Source: Symbiobacterium thermophilum IAM 14863 (lineage in GTDB: Bacteria; Bacillota; Sulfobacillia; Symbiobacteriales; Symbiobacteriaceae). From it: a DNA stretch of 64,000 bases. Where the stretch lies: contig NC_006177.1 of assembly GCF_000009905.1 (NCBI RefSeq), positions 1,054,001 through 1,118,000 on the forward strand, written 5' to 3'. This document shows positions 17,809-26,101 of this stretch, in pieces. The position numbers and the translations under genes were made by a program. The notes under the pieces are model-generated. The model searched no databases and was not told the DNA's origin. It was given only the letters and a program-made list of their open reading frames with translations. Positions within the stretch are counted from its first letter, which is position 1. The number at the start of each line of letters is the position of its first letter.

Positions 17809-19983
17809 TTGTCAGCATCGAAGCGCCGCCTGATTCCCGAAGACCTGTACAGATTCGTGACCGTGAGCGACCCGCAGATCTCGCCCGACGGCGAGGTCGT
17901 CGCCTTCGTGCGTACGCACATCGACCCGGAGTCGAAGGAGCCGCGCTCCCGCATCTGGATGGCGCCGGCGGCAGGGGGCGAACCCGTGCCCTTCACCCAG
18001 GGGCCGAAGAACGACACGTCGCCCCGCTGGTCCCCCGACGGCCGCACCCTGGCCTTCGTGTCCGACCGGGGAGGCGATCGCCAGATCTGGCTGATCGACC
18101 GGCACGGCGGCGAGGCCCGGCAGCTTACCCAGATGCGCCACGGGGCGGGCGATCCGGTCTGGTCGCCCGACGGCCGGTACATCGCCTTCACCTCCGCCGT
18201 GGGGCCGGAGGACCGGCGGGAGCTGCTGACCCGGGCCAAGACCGACGCCGACAAGAAGGCCGAGGAGAAGAAGGCGAAGGACGAGGCCCGCACCTTCACC
18301 ATCATGCGCTGGCGCAGCGACGCAGCCGGCATCCGGCCCGAGCGCTGGCAGCAGATCTGGGTGGTGCCGGTGCCTCGCCACGGGGAGCCCATGCCCAAGC
18401 CGGTCCAGGTGACCTGGGGCAACTACGACCACGGCGGCGCCACCTGGTCGCCGGACGGCCGGTACATCGCCTTCGGCGCCAACCGGACCGAGGACGAGTC
18501 CCTCCGCCTCCGCGACATCTTCATCACCCCGGTGCCGGGCGAGGATTCCCCCGCGGCCCGGGCCTCCGTGGCCCCGCCCGAACCCGGGGCGGCCGAGCCC
18601 GGCGAGGAGGAGGCGAAGGCGCTGGCGGAGCAGCTGCGGAAGGCCGCCGAGGAGGCGGAGGCCGCCTTCCGGCCGCGGAACGTCACCGGCGGCATCGGCG
18701 CCTTCCGCGCCGCCCGGTTCTCGCCGGACGGGAAGACCCTGGCGGCGATCGGCCACCAGAATGAGTACCAGAACGCCACCCTGCCCAGGATCTACCTCTA
18801 CCCGGTGGAGGGCGGGGAGCCCCGGATCCTGGACCACCGGGACCTGGAGATCGGCAACAGCGTGGGCGCCGACGTCCGTCCGGCCGGCCCGGGCGTGGAG
18901 GTCACCTGGTCGCCGGACGGCGGCCGGATCTGCGTGCCGGTGGTGCACCGCGGGGCCTGCGCGGTCTACACCTTCCCGGTCAGCGGCGACCCGCCGCAGC
19001 TCCTGGTGGGCGGCGAGCGGGAGATCTACGGCGGCACCTTCGACCGCAGCGGCCGCCGGCTGGCCTTCGCAGCCGGGTCGATCTCCGAGATCGGCGACAT
19101 TTACGTCCACGACCTCACCACGGGGGAGGAGCGGCGGCTCACGGCGGTGAACGCGGCGCTCTTCGCGGAGATCGAGTGGCCGGAGGTCGAGGAGCTCAAC
19201 TTCAAGGCCCGGGACGGCTGGGACCTGCACGGCTGGGTGATGAAGCCGGTGGGCTTTGAGGAGGGGAAGAAGTACCCGCTGGTGCTGGAGATTCACGGCG
19301 GCCCGCACACCTGCTACGGCCACGCCTTCTACCAGGAGATGCAGCTGCTCGCCGCGGCCGGCTACGGCGTGCTCTTCATCAACCCCCGGGGCTCCACCGG
19401 CTACGGGCAGGCGTTCGTGGATGCGGTTCGGGGCGACTACGGCAACCGGGACTACCATGACCTGATGGACGCGGTGGACCACGCGCTCACCTTCGGCTGG
19501 GTGGACGAGAAGCGGCTGGCGGTCACCGGCGGCTCCTACGGCGGCTTCATGACCAACTGGATCGTGACCCAGACGGACCGGTTCGCCGCGGCCATCACCC
19601 ACCGCTCGATCTCCAACTGGGTCTCCTTCAGCGGTACCCCCGACTTCGGGCCGTTCTTCAACCAGATCCAGCACAAGGTGGAGGACCCCTGGTCCCCCGA
19701 GGGCGTGCAGGCGCTCTGGCGGATTTCGCCGCTGGCCTACGTGAAGAACGTGAAGACGCCCATCTGCATCATGCACTCGGAGTTCGACTACCGCTGCCCC
19801 ATCGAGCAGGCTGAGCAGTTCTACATGGCGATCAAGTTTTACGGGCAGGCGCCCACCGAGCTGGTGCGCCACCCCCGGTCCAACCACGACCTGACCCGGC
19901 AGGGGCCGCCCGTCCTGCGGGTCGACCGGTTCCATAAGATCCTGCGCTGGTTCGGGAAGTACTGTCCGCCCAACGAGGGGTAG
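17809..19983 (+). CDS. S9-family prolyl oligopeptidase/acylaminoacyl peptidase
   Basis: The 724-residue cytoplasmic serine peptidase has an N-terminal propeller with repeated WSPDGR blades, including an extended charged linker around residues 145-165 and an Ala/Glu-rich stretch around 245-285. A C-terminal alpha/beta-hydrolase domain follows. The triad is Ser576 in GGSYGGF, Asp660 in HSEFDYRCP and His693 in SNHDLTR. It releases N-terminal residues or dipeptides from short peptides. TTG at 17809 lies eight bases after AAAGGAGG and is preferred to the ATG at 17764, which lacks such an SD. It is a separate unit from the PTS operon. Confidence 0.92.
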   Translation: MSASKRRLIPEDLYRFVTVSDPQISPDGEVVAFVRTHIDPESKEPRSRIWMAPAAGGEPVPFTQGPKNDTSPRWSPDGRTLAFVSDRGGDRQIWLIDRHGGEARQLTQMRHGAGDPVWSPDGRYIAFTSAVGPEDRRELLTRAKTDADKKAEEKKAKDEARTFTIMRWRSDAAGIRPERWQQIWVVPVPRHGEPMPKPVQVTWGNYDHGGATWSPDGRYIAFGANRTEDESLRLRDIFITPVPGEDSPAARASVAPPEPGAAEPGEEEAKALAEQLRKAAEEAEAAFRPRNVTGGIGAFRAARFSPDGKTLAAIGHQNEYQNATLPRIYLYPVEGGEPRILDHRDLEIGNSVGADVRPAGPGVEVTWSPDGGRICVPVVHRGACAVYTFPVSGDPPQLLVGGEREIYGGTFDRSGRRLAFAAGSISEIGDIYVHDLTTGEERRLTAVNAALFAEIEWPEVEELNFKARDGWDLHGWVMKPVGFEEGKKYPLVLEIHGGPHTCYGHAFYQEMQLLAAAGYGVLFINPRGSTGYGQAFVDAVRGDYGNRDYHDLMDAVDHALTFGWVDEKRLAVTGGSYGGFMTNWIVTQTDRFAAAITHRSISNWVSFSGTPDFGPFFNQIQHKVEDPWSPEGVQALWRISPLAYVKNVKTPICIMHSEFDYRCPIEQAEQFYMAIKFYGQAPTELVRHPRSNHDLTRQGPPVLRVDRFHKILRWFGKYCPPNEG

Positions 19984-20029
19984 TTCCCTCCGGCGTGGAC
20001 GAATGCCCGGGCAAGGATGATGAAGTGAA

Positions 20030-20053
20030 GGCGGGGCCGACTGCGGCCCCGCC
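20030..20053 (+). terminator. Terminator-like hairpin after the S9 peptidase
   Basis: A perfect 10-bp GC stem (20030-20039 with 20044-20053) has a 4-base loop. No T tract follows. Confidence 0.5.
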
Positions 20054-20244
20054 TGCGCTGCTGTATGGAACCGTCCGGACGCGGGCCCTGCGCATAGCGG
20101 CCGTGTGCGCCGGTGACACTGTTCCCGGACGGCCCGGGCTCCGCCTGACAGGCGGGGCACAGGCCCGCCCCGAACCGCGCGGGGCGCGCCGCGCCGGGAG
20201 CCCGAACCGACCGCCTCACGAGAACGCACGCAGGAGGCAAGAAC

Positions 20245-20829
20245 GTGGTCAGAATCGGGATCATCATCGGCAGCACCCGGCCCGGTCGCAACGGGGAGGC
20301 CGTGGCCCGCTGGGTTTACGAGCACGCTCGGAAGCGGACCGACGCCGAGTTTGAACTGGTGGACCTGAAGGACTTCAACCTGCCCGTGTACGACGAGCCG
20401 GTGCCGCCGTCGTACGGGAAGAACTACCAGCACGAGCACACCCGGCGCTGGTCGGCGAAGATCGACTCCTTTGACGGCTTCATCTTCGTGACGCCGGAGT
20501 ACAACCACGCCACCTCCGGCGCCCTGAAGAACGCCATCGACTACCTCTACCTGGAGTGGAACAACAAGGCCGCAGGCCTGGTGGGTTACGGCAGCCTGGG
20601 CGGCGCGCGGGCGATCGAGAACCTGCGCGCCATCCTGTCCGAGGTGCAGATCGCCCACGTGCGGCAGCAGGTGTCGTTCTCCCTCTTTACCGACTTCGAG
20701 GACTTCAAGGTGTTCAAGCCCAACGAAGAGGTGCACCTTCCGGCCCTGAACGTCATGCTGGACCAGCTGATCGCCTGGAGCGCCGCCCTGAAGCGGGTGC
20801 GCCAGGAGGCCGCCGCGGCCGGATCGTAG
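20245..20829 (+). CDS. NADPH-dependent FMN reductase-family protein
   Basis: The 194-residue flavodoxin-fold protein starts with IGIIIGSTRPGRNGE, the FMN phosphate-binding loop of the azoreductase/YwqN-type family. It continues with FVTPEYNHATSGALKNAIDYL and LVGYGSLGGARA, both flavin contacts. It is likely to reduce FMN, quinones or related acceptors with NAD(P)H. The GTG start has AGGAGG upstream. The CNNM/CorC gene begins 19 bases after the stop and may be co-transcribed, though the functions do not obviously link. Confidence 0.88.
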   Translation: MVRIGIIIGSTRPGRNGEAVARWVYEHARKRTDAEFELVDLKDFNLPVYDEPVPPSYGKNYQHEHTRRWSAKIDSFDGFIFVTPEYNHATSGALKNAIDYLYLEWNNKAAGLVGYGSLGGARAIENLRAILSEVQIAHVRQQVSFSLFTDFEDFKVFKPNEEVHLPALNVMLDQLIAWSAALKRVRQEAAAAGS

Positions 20830-20848
20830 CCGTCCGGGGGGGACCGTC

Positions 20849-22207
20849 GTGCAGCACTGGCGGGCGCTGGGGCTCATCCTCGGCCTGGTCCTCATCAACG
20901 CGTTCTTCGCGGCCGGCGAGATCGCCGTGGTCTCTGCCCGACCGGTGCGGATCCGGCAACTGGCCGAGCAGGGGAACCCGTCCGCCTGGGCCCTGCTTCA
21001 GCTGATGAAGGACCAGAGCCGCTTCCTTGCGACCATCCAGGTGGGCATCACCCTGGCGGGCTTCCTGGCCAGCGCCTCCGCCGCGGTGGGCCTTTCGGCC
21101 GGCCTGGGAGCGGCGCTGCAGCGGCTGGGCGTCTCACCGGCCGTGGCCGGCAGCGCCGCCGTGGTCGCCGTGACGCTGCTCCTCTCCTACCTGACGCTCG
21201 TGCTGGGGGAGCTGGTGCCGAAGCGCATCGCGCTGCAGTCGCCCGAGCGGGTCGCCTTGCTGGTGGCCCGCCCGGTGCTGTTGATCGCCCGCCTGACCCG
21301 GCCGTTCGTCGCGCTCCTCACCGCGTCCACCAACCTGGTCGTGCGCCTGCTGGGCGGCCAGGCGCAGCCGGCCGAGCCGGGCATCTCGGAGGAGGAGCTG
21401 CGGCTGTACGTCGCCGAGAACACGGGGCTGCAGGAGGCGGAGAAGCGGATGATCGCCGGCGTCTTCTCCTTCGGCGACCGCAGCGTCCGCCAGGTGATGG
21501 TCCCCCGCACCGAGATGGCCTGCCTGCACCAGGACGCGCCGCTGCCGGAGGCGCTGGCGGAGGTGCGCCGCCACGGGTTCTGGCGCTATCCGGTCTACCG
21601 GGAGGACTACGACGACATCGTCGGGATGGTCACCGTGAAGGACCTGCTGCGCCACGCCGACCCACAGGCCGGTCTCCGCACGGTCGCGGACGTCATGCGC
21701 CCCGCCTGGTTCGTCCCGGAGTCCAAGCAGGCCCTGAGCCTCCTGAAGGAGATGCAGGCGGCCGACGAGCAGCTGGCCGTGGTCGTCGACGAGTACGGCG
21801 GCGTGTCCGGGCTGGTCACCATGGAGGACCTTCTCGAGGAGATCATCGGCGAGATCGCGGAGGAGCCTTCGCCGCCGTCGGCAGAGCCGCGGGAGCTGGA
21901 GCTGGACGGCGGCGAGCCGGTGGATGAGGTGGCTGAGCAGTTGCACATCCCCATTCCCCGCAGCCCCCACTACGAGACTCTGGCGGGGTACATCCTGCAC
22001 CACCTGGGCGCCATCCCGTCCGAGGGCGACGAGCTGGCCGTCAGCGGGTGGCGGCTGCGGGTGGTGCGCATGGACGGGCACCGCATCGACCGGGTGAGGG
22101 CGGTGCCGGATGCGCCGGACGCTCCCGGGGCGTCGGACCGGCCGGAGCCGCCCGAGCGGCAGGGGATGCGGGACCGGGCTTCGCCCTCCGGACCGCCAGC
22201 CTCCTGA
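20849..22207 (+). CDS. CNNM/CorC-family (hemolysin C-like) membrane protein
   Basis: The 452-residue protein has an N-terminal DUF21 transmembrane domain (four hydrophobic segments within residues 1-160) and a linker with ISEEELRLYVAENTG. A CBS pair follows (VMVPRTEM and VVVDEYGGVSGLVTMEDLLEEIIG), then a C-terminal CorC/HlyC domain. Such proteins act in magnesium/cobalt efflux or homeostasis. The GTG start at 20849 follows a G-rich SD. The tail is Pro/Asp-rich and probably disordered. Older annotation as a hemolysin is not supported by function. Confidence 0.9.
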   Translation: MQHWRALGLILGLVLINAFFAAGEIAVVSARPVRIRQLAEQGNPSAWALLQLMKDQSRFLATIQVGITLAGFLASASAAVGLSAGLGAALQRLGVSPAVAGSAAVVAVTLLLSYLTLVLGELVPKRIALQSPERVALLVARPVLLIARLTRPFVALLTASTNLVVRLLGGQAQPAEPGISEEELRLYVAENTGLQEAEKRMIAGVFSFGDRSVRQVMVPRTEMACLHQDAPLPEALAEVRRHGFWRYPVYREDYDDIVGMVTVKDLLRHADPQAGLRTVADVMRPAWFVPESKQALSLLKEMQAADEQLAVVVDEYGGVSGLVTMEDLLEEIIGEIAEEPSPPSAEPRELELDGGEPVDEVAEQLHIPIPRSPHYETLAGYILHHLGAIPSEGDELAVSGWRLRVVRMDGHRIDRVRAVPDAPDAPGASDRPEPPERQGMRDRASPSGPPAS

Positions 22208-22300
22208 GCGATCTGCAGCCGGTCTCCGCCACCGCGCGTCTAACCCCGGGGACGAGCGGCATAGACAGGGGTAGAGTCGACTGCCCGGGAGGTGCCGCCC

Positions 22301-23542
22301 GTGCGCGAGCCCACCCTGCCCCTGAAAGGGTTCTGGACCCTGCTGCTCGCCGTCGGCATGGGGCTGATCCTGCTGCTCCTGTTCGCCACCCTGGAACCCC
22401 GCCCGCTGGACGCGGATGCCCTTAACTACTTCCCCGCTTCCCTGGTGGAGGAGGGGCGGCGCTTCGCCCGGGAGGCCCGGGTGGCGGCCAGCCTCAGGGC
22501 GCTGGCGTCCCTGGGCGCGCTGGCGTGGCTCTGCTTCCACCCGGCGGGGGCCCGGCTGCTCGCCCGACTGGAGGCGCGCGGCGGGGACCGGTGGTGGCGG
22601 CAGGTCGCCTGGGTGGCGGTGGGGATCGGGCTCGTCACCGCCGCGGTGGAACTGCCCTTCGCCTATTACCTGGGCCATGTCCACGAGCGCGCCTACGGCC
22701 TCACCCGCCGGAGCGGCTTGAGCTGGCTGGGCGACCACCTCCTGGGGCTGGCCCTGGACACCGTCGTCTCGACGCTGCTCTGGCTGGCGCTCTACGCCCT
22801 CATCCGGCGCAGCCCCCGCCGCTGGTGGGCGGGGGCCGGCCTGATCACGGCGGCCTACAGCCTGCTGCTGGCGGTGCTGTATCCCGTGCTGCTCCTGCCC
22901 CTTTTCCACCAGGTGCGCCCCGTGTACGATCCCCAGGTCCTGGGGATGATCCGGGCCCTGGCGGAGCGGGCCGGCGTGCGGGTGGAGAAGGTGGCGGAGG
23001 TGCGGGTGGGGCACGAGTCCAGCCGGATCAACGCGATGGTGGCCGGGATCGGCCCCACCAAGCAGGTGCTGCTTTACGACACCCTGCTTCGGGAGCTGAC
23101 GCCCGCGGAGGTGGAGGCCGTGCTGGCGCACGAGCTCTCCCACGCCGTGCATGGGGACCTCTTCCGGGGATGGGCCCTGCAGGCGGCACTGGACGCCGCG
23201 TCCATGGGGCTGGCGGCCTGGATGCTGTGCGCGATGCGAGGGGTCGCCCCGCTGGGGCTGCCGGGCCCGCACGCGCCGCGGGGCATCGCGCTGCTCATGC
23301 TCTTCTTCAGCCTCTGCAACGTCGCAGGCGGGCCGGCGCAGGCGGCGCTCTCCCGCCGCGCCGAGGTGCGGGCAGACAGGTACGCCCTGGAGCTCACGCA
23401 GAACCCCAGGGCGCTGGTGCAGAGTTTCCAGAAGCTGGCCCGGGCCAATCCCGGGGACGTGGCGCCGCCGCCCCTGGTGGAGTTCCTCAGCTACTCCCAC
23501 CCGTCGATCATGCGGCGCATCCGGGCGGCGGAGGGGCGGTAG
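22301..23542 (+). CDS. M48-family (Ste24/HtpX-like) membrane zinc peptidase
   Basis: The 413-residue integral membrane metallopeptidase has the zinc motif HELSH at residues 277-281 and a third-ligand Glu region in RRAEVRADRYALE. Several TM segments precede it, and SRINAMVAGIGPTKQVLLYDTLL is typical of CAAX-protease-like Ste24 homologues. In bacteria these take part in membrane-protein quality control. GTG at 22301 is chosen because GGGAGG lies eight bases upstream; an earlier GTG at 22292 falls inside that SD. It runs into a hairpin shared with the convergent fabF gene. Confidence 0.9.
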   Translation: MREPTLPLKGFWTLLLAVGMGLILLLLFATLEPRPLDADALNYFPASLVEEGRRFAREARVAASLRALASLGALAWLCFHPAGARLLARLEARGGDRWWRQVAWVAVGIGLVTAAVELPFAYYLGHVHERAYGLTRRSGLSWLGDHLLGLALDTVVSTLLWLALYALIRRSPRRWWAGAGLITAAYSLLLAVLYPVLLLPLFHQVRPVYDPQVLGMIRALAERAGVRVEKVAEVRVGHESSRINAMVAGIGPTKQVLLYDTLLRELTPAEVEAVLAHELSHAVHGDLFRGWALQAALDAASMGLAAWMLCAMRGVAPLGLPGPHAPRGIALLMLFFSLCNVAGGPAQAALSRRAEVRADRYALELTQNPRALVQSFQKLARANPGDVAPPPLVEFLSYSHPSIMRRIRAAEGR

Positions 23543-23548
23543 GCTGAA

Positions 23549-23576
23549 CGGCGCCGGGCGTGACGGCGCCCGGCGC
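23549..23576. terminator. Bidirectional GC-rich terminator hairpin
   Basis: A 10-bp stem (23549-23558 with 23567-23576), extendable by one pair, lies between convergent genes. Confidence 0.6.
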
Positions 23577-23583
23577 CGAGGCG

Positions 23584-24825
23584 CTAGACAAAGCGGCGGA
23601 ACGCGAGCGACACGTTGGTGCCGCCGAAGCCGAAGTTGTTACAGAGGGCAGCCTCCACACCGCGGACCTCCCGGGCCGTGTGGGGCACGTAGTCCAAGCG
23701 GCACTCCGGGTCGGGCCTGTGCAGGTTGATGGTCGGCAGCAGCACCTGGTGGTACAGCGAGAGCACGGTCAGGATCGCCTCGATGGCCCCCGCCGCCCCC
23801 AGGAGGTGGCCGTGCATCGACTTGGTGCCGGAGACGGCCAGCTTCCGGGCGTGATCGCCGAAGACCTGCTCGATCGCCAGGCTCTCCTGCACGTCGCCCA
23901 GGTCGGTGGAGGTGGCGTGCGCGTTGATGTAGCCCACGTCCTCCGGGTTCAGCCGGGCGCTGCGCAGGGCGCCCTTCATCGCCAGGACCGCGCCCCGGCC
24001 CTCCGGGTGCGGCGCGGTGATGTGGTACGCATCCCCCGACATGCCGGCGCCGGCCAGTTCGGCGTAGATCCGGGCGCCCCGCCGCCTGGCGTGCTCCAGC
24101 TCCTCCAGCACCAGGCAGCCCGCGCCCTCGCTCATGACAAAGCCGTCCCGGTCCGCGTCAAACGGGCGGGAGGCGCCCTGGGGGTCGTCGTTCCGGGTGG
24201 AGAGCGCCTTGGCGGAGCTGAAGCCGGCAAACGCCAGCTCCGTGATGGTCGCCTCGCTGCCGCCGGTGATCATGACGTCGGCGTCGCCGCGACGGATGAT
24301 GTGCATCGCGTCGGCGATGGCGTGGCCCGCCGAGGCACAGGCGGACACCGTCCCGTAGTTGGGCCCATGCACGCCGTACTTCATCGAGATCAGGCCGGCG
24401 GCGCTGTTGATGATGCAGCGCGGGACGAAGAACGGCGAGATCCGCCGGGGGCCCCGCTCCTGCAGGATCAGGGCGTTCTCCACGATGCCCTCCAGACCGC
24501 CCATGCCGCTGCCGAACACGACGCCGGTGCGCTCGGCCAGCTCGCCCTCGAAGGTGAGGCCCGCGTCCTCCACCGCCTCCGCGGCCGCGGCCAGGGCGTA
24601 GTGGATGAAGGGATCGTACCGCCGGACCTCCTTGGGGTCCATCACCGTCGCGGGGTCGAAGTCGCGCACCTCGCCGGCGAACCGGGTCGGCAGGCGGGAG
24701 GCGTCGAAGCGGGTGATCGGGCCGATGCCTGAGCGGCCCGCCACCGCCGCCTCCCAGTTGGCCCGGACGCTGTTGCCCAGGGGCGAGATCAGCCCCATGC
24801 CGGTGACCACTACCCGTCGCTCCAT
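23584..24825 (-). CDS. fabF: Beta-ketoacyl-ACP synthase II
   Basis: The 413-residue condensing enzyme elongates acyl-ACP with malonyl-ACP. The thiolase-fold triad is at canonical positions: Cys163 (SACAS), His303 (NAHATSTDLGD) and His340 (KSMHGHLLGAAG). The length equals E. coli FabF. ATG 24825 is eight bases after AAGGAG. The gene is five bases downstream of a TetR regulator gene in the same direction, so it is probably controlled by that regulator. No other fab genes are adjacent, which suggests an extra FabF paralogue rather than the main fatty-acid cluster. Confidence 0.94.
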   Translation of the reverse strand: MERRVVVTGMGLISPLGNSVRANWEAAVAGRSGIGPITRFDASRLPTRFAGEVRDFDPATVMDPKEVRRYDPFIHYALAAAAEAVEDAGLTFEGELAERTGVVFGSGMGGLEGIVENALILQERGPRRISPFFVPRCIINSAAGLISMKYGVHGPNYGTVSACASAGHAIADAMHIIRRGDADVMITGGSEATITELAFAGFSSAKALSTRNDDPQGASRPFDADRDGFVMSEGAGCLVLEELEHARRRGARIYAELAGAGMSGDAYHITAPHPEGRGAVLAMKGALRSARLNPEDVGYINAHATSTDLGDVQESLAIEQVFGDHARKLAVSGTKSMHGHLLGAAGAIEAILTVLSLYHQVLLPTINLHRPDPECRLDYVPHTAREVRGVEAALCNNFGFGGTNVSLAFRRFV

Positions 24826-24830
24826 ACGGT

Positions 24831-25454
24831 TCACTCCTTCAATAGAGGTTCAGGAAGCAGATAGGAACGGAGCATCGCCACCAGGCTCTGCCCCATGGCG
24901 TTCAGTTCCAGGTCCGGCGCGCCGGTCACCCAGTAGACCGCCACCCCGTCGGCCATGGACAGCAGCAGCGCGGCCACGGTGCGGGGGTCGACGTCCGGCC
25001 GGAAGCGGCCCCGGGCGACGCCCTCGGCGATGATGCCCGCGACGTAGTCCGCCAGCCCGGCGAACCGGTCGTGAAGTCCCCGGCGCACCTCGCCGTTCTG
25101 CACCGCCTCCGCCATGGTCACCAGGAGCAGCCGCCCGGTGCCCGGGTGGCGCACCCGGAGGGCGGCGGTGAACAGTTCGACGCATCGCACCAGCCGCTCC
25201 CACGGATCCTCCACGCGGGCCGTCAGCCTGGCGAAGAGCGCGGGCGCCCGGCCCAGCCGCTCGCGCACCAGCGCGAGCATCAGGTCGGCCTTGGTGGGAA
25301 AGTACCGGTAGATCGCGCCGACGCTGAGCCCGGCCTGCTGGGCGATGTCGCCCACGGTGGCCACCTGATAGCCCTTGGCGATGAACACCTCCATGGCGGC
25401 GTTGAGGATGGCCTCGCGCCGCCGCTCCATGTGCGCCGGACTCACCCTGGGCAC
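24831..25454 (-). CDS. TetR-family transcriptional regulator
   Basis: The 207-residue regulator has an N-terminal HTH (MERRREAILNAAMEVF, then IAQQAGLSVGAIYRYFPTKADL) and a helical ligand-binding domain. The GTG at 25454 has AAGGAG upstream, while longer frames run into the operator. It is five bases upstream of fabF, so a role in controlling fatty-acid synthesis is a natural guess, with an acyl ligand possible. A palindrome overlaps its own promoter, suggesting autoregulation. Confidence 0.88.
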   Translation of the reverse strand: MPRVSPAHMERRREAILNAAMEVFIAKGYQVATVGDIAQQAGLSVGAIYRYFPTKADLMLALVRERLGRAPALFARLTARVEDPWERLVRCVELFTAALRVRHPGTGRLLLVTMAEAVQNGEVRRGLHDRFAGLADYVAGIIAEGVARGRFRPDVDPRTVAALLLSMADGVAVYWVTGAPDLELNAMGQSLVAMLRSYLLPEPLLKE

Positions 25455-25558
25455 GGGGATCCACTCCTTCAGAACCGCGGCCCAGCGGGCGAAGCCCTCC
25501 CGGGGGACGGAGGGGCCCACAGGCCGGGGAGGGGGCAGCCCCTCAACCGCGAATAAAA

Positions 25559-25576
25559 AATGAGCGCTCACTCATT
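25559..25576. promoter_or_regulatory. Palindromic operator of the TetR-fabF operon
   Basis: AATGAG-CGCTCA-CTCATT is an inverted repeat with an inner TGAGCGCTCA palindrome. It resembles operators of TetR acyl-responsive regulators and sits just downstream of the -10 box. Confidence 0.6.
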
Positions 25577-25604
25577 TATACCACGGCCCGGGCTCGGCCC
25601 GCAA
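25575..25604 (-). promoter_or_regulatory. Promoter of the TetR-fabF operon
   Basis: On the minus strand a weak TTGCGG (25599-25604) and TATAAA (25575-25580) are 18 bases apart and abut the palindrome. Confidence 0.45.
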
Positions 25605-25613
25605 GCGCGCAGA

Positions 25614-25642
25614 GGCACCGGCTGCTGGTTGCAGCCGGTGCC
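25614..25642 (-). terminator. Terminator of the spore-protein-like gene
   Basis: A perfect 12-bp stem (25614-25625 with 25631-25642) has a 5-base loop. The position, directly before the stop of 25657-25920 on its downstream side, fits a terminator for that gene. Confidence 0.55.
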
Positions 25643-25656
25643 CCGCGCGGTTCCCG

Positions 25657-25920
25657 TTACTGGTCCGCCTTCTGGGCCGCACGCTGCATGGAGGCGTTGT
25701 TGCGCTTGGCGGCATGCTGGGCCCCGCTCACGCCGGTGATGTTGTTCCCCGAGAGCTGGGCGCCAGACTGCTGGCCGGTGCCCATCGAGCCGAACTCATA
25801 ATTGGCCTGGCCGGCCTTCCCGGCCGCCCGCTGCATCGACGCCGCGTTCTGCTTTGCGCCGTGCTGCGCGCCGCTCACGCCCGTGATGTTGTTCCCGCTC
25901 AGCTGCGTACCCTTGGCCAT
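25657..25920 (-). CDS. Small duplicated protein resembling gamma-type acid-soluble spore protein
   Basis: The 87-residue hydrophilic protein consists of two near-identical 34-residue halves (5-38 and 54-87), each holding QLSGNNITGVSGAQH, a short Ala/Lys/Asn run and ASMQRAA. A linker with YEFGSMGTGQQSG joins them. Internal duplication, high Gln/Asn/Ala and an EFG linker recall gamma-type SASP, the spore amino-acid reserve proteins cut by the GPR protease. The match is by style rather than proven identity. The SD GGGGGAG precedes the ATG, and a terminator follows. Confidence 0.6.
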   Translation of the reverse strand: MAKGTQLSGNNITGVSGAQHGAKQNAASMQRAAGKAGQANYEFGSMGTGQQSGAQLSGNNITGVSGAQHAAKRNNASMQRAAQKADQ

Positions 25921-26101
25921 TCGGAAACTCCCCCTCACAAGCGATGTGTGGAGTCTCGCCGGGACCGGTCTTAGTGTGGGCCGTCGGCGACGCCGGCACT
26001 CTGGGAGTTGGCTGGGATAGCTGGCGAAATGTGCACGGCGGGCGCGGCGCGCCGACGTGGGCAACACTATGGGGAGAGCATCGGGCTGAGGAGTGCGGAC
26101 G

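Noticed and set aside
17812-20898. A 1,028-codon minus-strand open frame
   Set aside because: It is antisense to the S9 peptidase and the FMN reductase, both of which have clear catalytic motifs. Long antisense frames are expected in GC-rich DNA, and no SD or known motif supports it.
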